Below, one piece after another: positions 42,919 to 48,606 of a stretch of 48,606 nt of DNA. How positions within the stretch are numbered: position 1 is the stretch's first letter; the number at the start of each line of letters is the position of its first letter. Source of the stretch: JAABSQ01 sp964573705. Its GTDB lineage: Bacteria; Desulfobacterota; Desulfobacteria; Desulfobacterales; Desulfococcaceae. A program made the translations under genes and the position numbers. The DNA is taken from positions 1 to 48,606 of the forward strand of contig CAZNLT010000018.1 in assembly GCA_964573705.1 (NCBI GenBank), in the 5' to 3' direction. The notes under the pieces were generated by a model that saw only the letters and a program-made list of their open reading frames with translations, searched no databases and had not been told where the DNA came from.

Positions 42919-43985
42919 GGCCTGGTTGATCCCTCCCGCGCGTATTCTGTGACCGCTTCGTACAGAAGCTGCTGGTCTCGGTGGACCTCCCCCCAGGAGA
43001 CAGGCGCAAGCTCGGTTTTTCGGGGTTTGAAAAGCGGTTTTCCCTCGGCCGTAATGGCTCGGCGTTTTTCAGTTCGGATGACATAAGGCTCTACCCGGTC
43101 CCGGGTCACGCTGCCCACGTCGGGAAACGCCTGGGCGTCAAGCAGAGATAACAGCCGATGGAAGGCATCGGTTTTTCCCTGGTGCGGGGTTGCCGACAGC
43201 ATGAGAAAATAGGGTGCGGCTTCGCAGAGCCCCTGACCCAGTTTGAACCGGGCCACTTGGTCGGTGCTGCCCCCGAGCCGGTGGGCCTCGTCCACGATCA
43301 CCAGGTCCCATCCCGCGGACACCAGGTCCTCGAATCGATCCTGGTTGTACTCGGCCACCTGCTTTGCCGACCAGCCGTGCCGGCTCTCCAGCGGCTTGAC
43401 CGAATCCATCGGGCAGACCACCTGCGGATGGCTCTGCCAGATGTTGTCTTCCTTGGCGATGCGACGGTAGGCTGAAAAGTCGCTGGGGATGAGCAGTCTG
43501 AATTCTTCGTTAAAATGGGTGCGCATTTCGGCGACCCACTGGGTCACCAGGCCTTTTGGTGCAATGACCAGCACCCGCTGGACCAGCCCGCGGAGCTTCA
43601 GTTCCCGAAAAATAAGTCCGGCTTCGATGGTTTTTCCGAGTCCGACCTCATCGGCCAGGAGGTAACGGATTCGGTCCCCGGCAATGGAGCGGGACAGGGC
43701 TTTGATTTGGTGCGGGAGCGGAATGACCGAGGATTCGATGGGTGCAAGCAGGATATCCTGGGTCAGGGCGTCGGCTATGCGTGCGGCGGAAGCGATATAG
43801 ATAGTACTGTCAGCGGTTCCCTGCCCGGCATCCTCCAAGGAGGCGAGTTTAGAAGCAGGAACGCGGACTACCGAATCTCGGCCGGGCAGCCATACCCGGC
43901 AGGTCGTCTCGCCCCACAGCGTCTGGGTTTCGATGACCTGGCAGGCACTGCTATGAGCGGTGCTGTATTGCCAGGAATCACTCAT
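42885..43985 (-). CDS. Fragment 1: helicase N-terminal lobe
   Basis: 366 codons. 'PLPHQIKAL' (Q-type motif), Walker A 'ADEVGLGKTIEAGLI', 'VLVIAPKGLVTQW', the DEAH box 'LVIVDEAHRLGG' and motif III 'LMLSATPHQG' define an SNF2/RapA-like ATP-dependent translocase. The last 16 or so residues are out of frame after the base loss at 42931-42933. It starts within the AlbA gene (ATGAGTGA overlap). Confidence 0.8.
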   Translation of the reverse strand: MSDSWQYSTAHSSACQVIETQTLWGETTCRVWLPGRDSVVRVPASKLASLEDAGQGTADSTIYIASAARIADALTQDILLAPIESSVIPLPHQIKALSRSIAGDRIRYLLADEVGLGKTIEAGLIFRELKLRGLVQRVLVIAPKGLVTQWVAEMRTHFNEEFRLLIPSDFSAYRRIAKEDNIWQSHPQVVCPMDSVKPLESRHGWSAKQVAEYNQDRFEDLVSAGWDLVIVDEAHRLGGSTDQVARFKLGQGLCEAAPYFLMLSATPHQGKTDAFHRLLSLLDAQAFPDVGSVTRDRVEPYVIRTEKRRAITAEGKPLFKPRKTELAPVSWGEVHRDQQLLYEAVTEYAREGSTRPCARSAAISGF

Positions 43986-45135
43986 CTACTTTTCGCCAAA
44001 TTGTAACTTTGAAGAGATTCCCGTCACGATCGTTCTCAAAGAAAATATGTGGATAGGCCTTCAATGCACGAATAATCCCGCTGCCCAAGCCCCGGTAGGG
44101 AAGAATTTTTGTTGCAAAAGATGCCAAGACCGGATTTCGAATATTCGAATTCCCACTTTTAATATTTTCGATCGTCAGGTTATTGGGAAGATGCCCGGGA
44201 CTGACGATCTCGACTCGGTTGTCAAAGACAAAAATTCTTACGGTCGCGGAAACAAAATAATCACGATGAATAAGAGCATTGGCAATGAGTTCTTCCAACA
44301 CGATTGGCGGGATCTCAGGCTGACCTGGCGCATTGACATCCTGATCGCCCTGAACGTGATGAATGTTTCCACGCACAAAACTCATTCCCTGATGAAAAAC
44401 ATCCGCCATTTTCCCGGCAATATCACGACTGTCCAGATAGTCGGTCTCATGTATTTCATTCCCCGGAAAAGCAATTGCTTTAATAATGAAAACAGGGAGT
44501 TTGAAAGAAGGATTTTTTGCAAACAACAGTGCTCCACTGATATTCAATACACGATCCTTCATCAGATTCATATTGTGAAGAATATCCGGAAGCGGCAACT
44601 CTTGTTGATCGAGTGGTTCTCCAAAGTTTTTTTCGAAGAAAACCTTGAAATAGTCAACGTCAAGATCCGATACCGTCATCCCCGGTACGAGAATCTCATC
44701 GCCGTGAATCAACCCGGCGCTCTGATAAAGTCGCTGGATTTCCTCCCTGGAAGTGGCCTTTCTCTTATCCGATCCACTCTTAACCCATATCACCCCGTTT
44801 TTGTCCATGTAGGGTTTGCTCATGCCGTCCGGGATAACGACACGCATCACCAGTCCGTCGGGCGTCGCGATGTTTTCTGTGATCGGATTGATGGGTAGCC
44901 GCACCTGCTGGGATCCGGCGTTTGAAACCAGTTGATTTAACCGACCCATATCACCCCTCCCCAGGCCGGAAAAAGTACCATCGTTACTTACGCCGATATA
45001 AATGGAGCCGCCACCCGAATTACTGAACGCAACCATTTCCTGCCCCAAGGAGGTTTCATTGGTCACGTTGGCTTTGAACTGGTGCTTGCGGTCCTCATCC
45101 CGGCTAACTACTTCAAGGAGTTCAGCGGTTTCCAT
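43978..45135 (-). CDS. AlbA_2 (Schlafen-type) / HATPase_c_4 protein
   Basis: 385 aa. The N-terminal 120 residues match the AlbA_2 nucleic-acid-binding domain ('DRKHQFKANVTNETSLGQEM', 'AFSNSGGGSIYIGVSNDG'). The C-terminal part is a RecG-like/HATPase_c_4 module ('LEELIANALIHRDY', 'VEIVSPGHLPNNLT', 'GLGSGIIRALK'). Proteins of this COG2865 type are usually annotated as transcriptional regulators but also occur in defence islands. It overlaps the upstream TrlF-like gene by 28 nt and the downstream helicase by 8 nt. Role in the system is unknown; sensor or regulator is my guess. Confidence 0.83.
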   Translation of the reverse strand: METAELLEVVSRDEDRKHQFKANVTNETSLGQEMVAFSNSGGGSIYIGVSNDGTFSGLGRGDMGRLNQLVSNAGSQQVRLPINPITENIATPDGLVMRVVIPDGMSKPYMDKNGVIWVKSGSDKRKATSREEIQRLYQSAGLIHGDEILVPGMTVSDLDVDYFKVFFEKNFGEPLDQQELPLPDILHNMNLMKDRVLNISGALLFAKNPSFKLPVFIIKAIAFPGNEIHETDYLDSRDIAGKMADVFHQGMSFVRGNIHHVQGDQDVNAPGQPEIPPIVLEELIANALIHRDYFVSATVRIFVFDNRVEIVSPGHLPNNLTIENIKSGNSNIRNPVLASFATKILPYRGLGSGIIRALKAYPHIFFENDRDGNLFKVTIWRKVDE

Positions 45136-47756
45136 ATCTCATACCTCATTCTGCGTTGTCGGAATGCCTCTTCACCACCTTCCATAATATTTACAATTTT
45201 CTGTTGAAGCTTTGGGCAATCGATGCTGCCGCTGATGACCTCCACTTTTCCATTGGAATAGGAACAGGCGATGACCTGTTCGGCATCACCAAGGACCGGA
45301 AAATTTGCATTATGAGTGGCGAAAACAAATTGAGTTTTGGGCTTCAACTCCCGGATCAGCTTGATCACATCCTCGTAAATGGTCTGGTTGTCCAAATCAT
45401 CTTCCGGTTGATCAATGAGAAAGACATTGTTTTCCTGCTGGCTCAGGACAAATAAAATCAACGCCGATGCACGCTGGCCCAAAGAATGGTGCTTAAGTTC
45501 CTTATCCCGATACTTTATGATGAAGCGGTTGGGTACCTGCCACGTAAGCAGTGATTCGAGATTATCGGTAAAGTACTGTTTGAACACCTGTGCCGCAGTT
45601 CCGAGTTCTTGCTCAGCTCTTTCCCAATCCTTATATATTCCCCCGAAGTCATTAAAATTTCCGGAAAGATTCTGAAATGTGGCTTCACGGATACGGCTGC
45701 CACGAAAAATGTCCTTCATAAATGCCACAAAAGCCGTCTTGTCCCCTTTGTACTCAGCTTTAATCGTAAGAGAAGAATGGCTCTGATTAACCTTTTCCAA
45801 TTCGGATTTTATCACCCGGAACTCATCGTGCCAGAGACTATTAAGTACCGTTATCTCTTTTAAAAGCTCGTCCTTCAAACTGGCACGGGTTGCTCCTTCT
45901 TTTTCCAAAGCAATAAGCATTTGCGCAGCCTGATCCACCGTTTTTCGGAGCTTGCGGAATTCATCCGGACGAATGGCCTGTGCTCCGGATTCTCTCAATC
46001 GCTCAGTAAGCTTTCTTTCAATAACGGCGAATTCTTCTTTCAGTCCTTCTTTGAGTCGGGAAAAAGTTTGCGCTTTCTGCTGAAGTTCGGTGAAAACCAG
46101 ATTTCCTGTTGCATATGCTTCTCTGATGCGATCGAAAGAGGCTATCAGCTTGTCGTAGCATGCAAAAAACTCTTCAAAGAACACTTTGTTTTGTCTTGAT
46201 GTATAAACCCGTTGATTTCTCAGATCATCTTCATGTTGATTGATGAAGGATTCCAATTCATCAAGATAGGTCCTTACAAAAGCCGTCACTTGGGTACATT
46301 TTCTGGAGTCGGCATCAAAATCTATCTGCTTTTGGAGCTTTTCCTCCACCCCGTGATCTTTGTAGAATTTCAGTCTGAACTCAGCATCCTGCTTTTTTCG
46401 TTCATATTCTTTTTTCTTCTCTGCTGAATTTTCAAGCTTCTTCAACCGCCTGACAAGTTCAACGACTTTTTGACGTTGCTCGGCGATGCGTGAACGAAGT
46501 TCTCCCACCTTTTCACCCACCAACTTTTCCACCAGATCTTTTTCAAAGCCTTCTCCGGTTGAAGAAAGGTCTTTTTGGCCAAAGTAGATCGGTTTATGTA
46601 AAATGGTTTCCCGAATGGATATACCGGGCTGAAGTACACCTTTGACATATACATCGGGGCGTTCCCGGCTGATGCGACGTATTTCATACTGCTGTCCTCT
46701 CTGATCGAGGGCATGGATCGTTATTTTGCCCCCGCTCCCCAGAACGTGGTCAACCAGGTGAATTTTATAATCGGTATCGAGAGCTTTTTCGCCGAACGGT
46801 ATATCGAGGGCATAGCGAATCGCCTCCAGAATGGAAGATTTTCCACTGCCTCGAATTCCGATCAGCGTATTCAGCTCCGCAGAAAGATGGATGGTGTCCC
46901 CGTCCAATATTCCACCCTCAAATGAAACGCTTTGGATGTGGGAGTGCCGGTACTCATGCGGCTGGGCGGCGAGACGATGTACATGATCCAGGAGTGCATA
47001 CTTAAGCGCCTCGAAGGAAAAATCGCCTATTTTCAGGTAACACTTTTCGCCTTTTCCAATCTGATCAACAGACTTGGGATCGGAACCTTCCACTTCCGCT
47101 GGATACGCCTCACAAAGCCAGTTTTGAACTTTCACACGGCATTTTCGGTCGGCCACATCATGCGTACGAACTTTCTGAAAGGCCAGCGCCCGTCTGCAGA
47201 AAATTTCCGATTTCCCTAATTCCTGAAGCCTGCCCCCATCCAATTCATTCCATAAGCCGCTTCTTTCCTCGACGTGCGCGAATATCAGGAAAAAATCTCT
47301 GTGATAACCTTCGAGTTTCTTGATAGTCTCGATCATGCCTAAAGAGCTTCGACCATTTTCATCCTCATATTGATCCGGCGTTTTGCCTTCAAAGGCTACG
47401 TTGAGGAACTGATTGATATAATCATTCCCATTTTTCAGCCACTCATCACTGAACACGACCAGTGTGTGAATGCCGTTGCTGCCGTCATTGACTGACAACT
47501 CTACGCCGGGCAGCAGAAAAATACCTTTCTTCCTGGCGGTTTTCCGTAATGCTTTGAACTCTTGGGTATCGAACTTGTTGTGGTTTGTTATTACCCCAAC
47601 CTCAATTCCCGCATCTTTCAACACATTTATATAATTCGAATAATAATATTCGATCTCACCGTCAAAGGAGAATTCCTTGTCTGCCCTGGTGTGCAAATGA
47701 AAATCGGCACTCAACCAGCGACTGCCATGCAAGAAGGTGTCATTGCAAGCTGCCAT
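45108..47756 (-). CDS. TrlF-like PHP-domain SMC/AAA ATPase, first gene of the defence operon
   Basis: 882 aa. The N-terminal PHP phosphoesterase domain (about 1-275) has 'ADFHLHTRAD', 'GVITNHNKFD', 'LPGVELSV' and 'LIFAHVEERSG', with metal ligands largely kept. An SMC/RecN-like ATPase follows: Walker A 'GIRGSGKSSILEAI' near residue 300, a long coiled coil at about 395-720, signature 'HSLGQRASALI', Walker B 'VFLIDQPEDDLDN' near 780 and 'FATHNANF'. This is the architecture annotated as TrlF-family AAA-like ATPase. I infer an ATP-controlled nuclease or phosphatase. 'gggagg' lies 6 nt before the ATG. Its end overlaps the AlbA gene by 28 nt. Confidence 0.85.
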   Translation of the reverse strand: MAACNDTFLHGSRWLSADFHLHTRADKEFSFDGEIEYYYSNYINVLKDAGIEVGVITNHNKFDTQEFKALRKTARKKGIFLLPGVELSVNDGSNGIHTLVVFSDEWLKNGNDYINQFLNVAFEGKTPDQYEDENGRSSLGMIETIKKLEGYHRDFFLIFAHVEERSGLWNELDGGRLQELGKSEIFCRRALAFQKVRTHDVADRKCRVKVQNWLCEAYPAEVEGSDPKSVDQIGKGEKCYLKIGDFSFEALKYALLDHVHRLAAQPHEYRHSHIQSVSFEGGILDGDTIHLSAELNTLIGIRGSGKSSILEAIRYALDIPFGEKALDTDYKIHLVDHVLGSGGKITIHALDQRGQQYEIRRISRERPDVYVKGVLQPGISIRETILHKPIYFGQKDLSSTGEGFEKDLVEKLVGEKVGELRSRIAEQRQKVVELVRRLKKLENSAEKKKEYERKKQDAEFRLKFYKDHGVEEKLQKQIDFDADSRKCTQVTAFVRTYLDELESFINQHEDDLRNQRVYTSRQNKVFFEEFFACYDKLIASFDRIREAYATGNLVFTELQQKAQTFSRLKEGLKEEFAVIERKLTERLRESGAQAIRPDEFRKLRKTVDQAAQMLIALEKEGATRASLKDELLKEITVLNSLWHDEFRVIKSELEKVNQSHSSLTIKAEYKGDKTAFVAFMKDIFRGSRIREATFQNLSGNFNDFGGIYKDWERAEQELGTAAQVFKQYFTDNLESLLTWQVPNRFIIKYRDKELKHHSLGQRASALILFVLSQQENNVFLIDQPEDDLDNQTIYEDVIKLIRELKPKTQFVFATHNANFPVLGDAEQVIACSYSNGKVEVISGSIDCPKLQQKIVNIMEGGEEAFRQRRMRYEIWKPLNSLK

Positions 47757-47901
47757 TATTCGCCTCCCGTTCTTGTAATAATTTCACAGATCTTTTTATT
47801 GAGGCGACATATCGCTTTCATTTCTGGCCCAAACCAAGACGGATTTTGAGATACAGCTGGACCGATCCAGATTATTTGACCGCGTATTCCAGCAGTTTTT
47901 C

Positions 47902-47941
47902 CTAATAGCGCAAAAATAGCGCAATGCTATTTCACTATTAG
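47902..47941. promoter_or_regulatory. Nested inverted repeats upstream of the defence operon
   Basis: Inner arms AAATAGC (47914-47920) and GCTATTT (47926-47932) flank 5 nt. Outer arms CTAATAG (47902-47908) and CTATTAG (47935-47941) surround them almost concentrically. The left half also has a direct repeat, 'aatagcgcaa' twice. It lies about 150-185 nt before the operon's first ATG. It is a candidate operator for the operon or a structured leader. Confidence 0.45.
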
Positions 47942-47998
47942 CTTCGCCATTAATTGGGCCATCCATGCTGCTTTCGACCCTCATCTGCCGTATTCTCG

Positions 47999-48086
47999 CC
48001 TTATTCCTGCCTTATTCCTGCCTTATTCCTGCCTTATTCTCGCCTTATTCCTGCCTTATTCTCGCCTTATTCCTGCCTTATTCCTG
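47999..48086. repeat. 11-bp tandem repeat array (ccttattcctg / ccttattctcg)
   Basis: Eight head-to-tail 11-bp units: six 'ccttattcctg' and two (units 4 and 6) 'ccttattctcg'. A degenerate unit lies at 47988-47998 and a partial one starts at 48087. On the minus strand each unit is AATAAGGCAGG or a close variant, so a TAA stop occurs every 11 nt and cycles through all three frames. The array begins exactly at the stop codon of the broken regulator. Confidence 0.93.
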
Positions 48087-48088
48087 CC

Positions 48089-48606
48089 TTATTCATTTTC
48101 TTTCTTCAATCGCCAAACCGCCCCTCTCCCAAACCCTTCAGACTCAATGAGACCTAATTTTTTGAGATGGATAAGGTCTTCCCGGAGCGTTCGTTCAGGA
48201 GGAGGATTATCGATGCTTTGGCGGATTTCTCGAAATGCAAAATGCTTAGATCTGGCCAGTACATGCAAAATGTCTCTTTGTCTATCAGTCAAATCATGCG
48301 CCACCCGATGCGGGGCAATATAACCGCTCGGCAGAAACCGCACCCAGACGCTGCCGGCCTGTTCGCCGAATTCCGGTTCCGGATGTCCGGCCTTGACGCA
48401 TAATTCCACAATCTTCTGCGTGCCGCGTCCCCAGCGTTCGATCATGCCGCGCAAGTAGAAGACCTGAGCAATCAGAGGATTCCGTGGCCGGGAGGGATGT
48501 TCGCGTTTCAAATCCTCCGGTGGAAGGCATGCCCTTCAATTTGTCTTTGATCGAGAAACTCGGATTTGTTCACGCCCCGGAAGCGGGCAAGGCGCAACTG
48601 GCATTG
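48089..48606 (-). pseudogene. Broken AlbA/HATPase_c_4 transcriptional regulator (COG2865-like), cut by window edge
   Basis: From the right edge the minus strand encodes 'LARFRGVNKSEFLDQRQIEG' and then, in a different frame, 'PPEDLKREHPSRPRNPL' and 'MIERWGRGTQKIVELC', ending 'VWRLKKENE'. Both parts are standard pieces of the RecG-like AlbA/HATPase regulator family. The roughly 90 residues expected between them (including the 'ALVNAxxHRDY'-type ATP-site block seen in the intact relative at 43978-45135) are missing. The join near 48518-48535 shifts the frame, so an internal deletion has destroyed the gene. The C-terminal winged helix is intact in a 140-codon frame that opens with TTG at 48511. 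Confidence 0.8.

Larger units (their letters stand above)
40655..43985 (-). pseudogene. SNF2-type helicase fused to PglZ, interrupted by two one-base losses
   Basis: Three successive frames together encode one protein. The span is 3331 nt; adding one base at each of two breaks gives 3333 nt, or 1110 aa and a stop. Break one is at the C-run 42931-42933: one more C turns '...EYAREGSTRP' into '...EYAREGINQAMREKRS', joining the next frame. Break two is at about 42571-42574 (C-run before 'tcttcc'): one more C turns 'EEGIRN-stop' into 'EEGDPELKALVFTEF' and on to 'QQMLQQFL'. The order is SNF2 helicase lobes, a long linker, then a PglZ alkaline-phosphatase-like domain. It is either a recent pseudogene or an intact gene with homopolymer sequencing errors. 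Overlaps with both neighbours (8 and 4 nt) show that it was built as one operon cistron. Confidence 0.8.
47757..48088. other. Upstream region of the defence operon
   Basis: 332 nt, AT-rich, between the operon start and the broken regulator. It contains a nested dyad (47902-47941) and an 11-bp tandem array (47999-48086). No gene is called. Frames across the array read as monotonous repeats and are not credible. Confidence 0.6.

Noticed and set aside
42885..42940. Programmed ribosomal frameshift in the helicase gene
   Set aside because: No slippery heptamer with a downstream structure is evident, two separate shifts would be needed, and the simple one-base G-run losses explain both.
39894..43985. 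Canonical BREX system
   Set aside because: PglZ and a BrxA-like protein are present, but PglX, BrxC, BrxB and BrxL are not in the window, and PglZ is fused to a helicase.
47988..48091. CRISPR-like array
   Set aside because: The units are 11 bp and directly adjacent, with no spacers and no cas genes. It is a simple tandem repeat.

Overview
The window looks like a chromosome segment of an anaerobic, sulfate-reducer-type member of the Desulfobacterota (old Deltaproteobacteria, probably Desulfobacterales). This is inferred from gene content and style: siroheme/CcsA/HemA order, a TAXI-type TRAP transporter next to a universal stress protein, an NadB-DnaJ-QueD neighbourhood, DksA, and a very long PPDK-like protein beside a long-form GAPDH. 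Most of the window is GC-rich, densely packed core genome. No rRNA, tRNA or CRISPR array was recognised.

Positions 1-20 kb hold mainly plus-strand housekeeping genes. They are tetrapyrrole synthesis and cytochrome c assembly (precorrin-2 dehydrogenase fragment, ccsA, hemA), fabD, a DUF1178 zinc-ribbon protein, an SH3/coiled-coil membrane protein, nadB, dnaJ, queD and pyrE (minus strand). A cell-division/cell-wall block follows: ftsE-ftsX-envC, ctpA, a YibQ-type deacetylase and a second ctpA. Next come dksA, a PHP phosphoesterase, rnc, a radical SAM protein and trxB. The block ftsEX-envC-ctpA-yibQ-ctpA reads as one envelope module: FtsEX signals through a catalytically degenerate LytM/EnvC activator, and two tandemly duplicated C-terminal processing proteases flank the deacetylase.

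Positions 20-39.5 kb are mostly minus strand. They hold a TAXI receptor / fused TRAP permease / UspA unit with a good sigma-54 promoter candidate, an unknown 146-aa protein, a class III cyclase-FHA fusion, panB-panE, an M16C (PreP-like) peptidase and a coiled-coil winged-helix protein divergent from ksgA. A central-carbon cluster follows: a 419-aa GAPDH, a 1404-aa PPDK-like protein with no PEP/pyruvate barrel, and glycerate 2-kinase.

From about 39.5 kb to the right edge the sequence becomes more AT-rich in its spacers and the content is accessory. A minus-strand operon with overlapping genes runs from 47756 to 39894. It encodes a TrlF-like PHP-SMC ATPase, an AlbA_2/HATPase protein, an SNF2-type helicase fused to a PglZ domain (interrupted by two one-base losses), and a BrxA-like protein. 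PglZ and BrxA relate it to BREX, but no methyltransferase, BrxC or BrxL is visible, and the helicase-PglZ fusion and TrlF/AlbA partners are not canonical. This is the best candidate in the window for an undescribed defence system. A broken AlbA/HATPase regulator and an 11-bp tandem repeat lie just upstream of it at the right edge.
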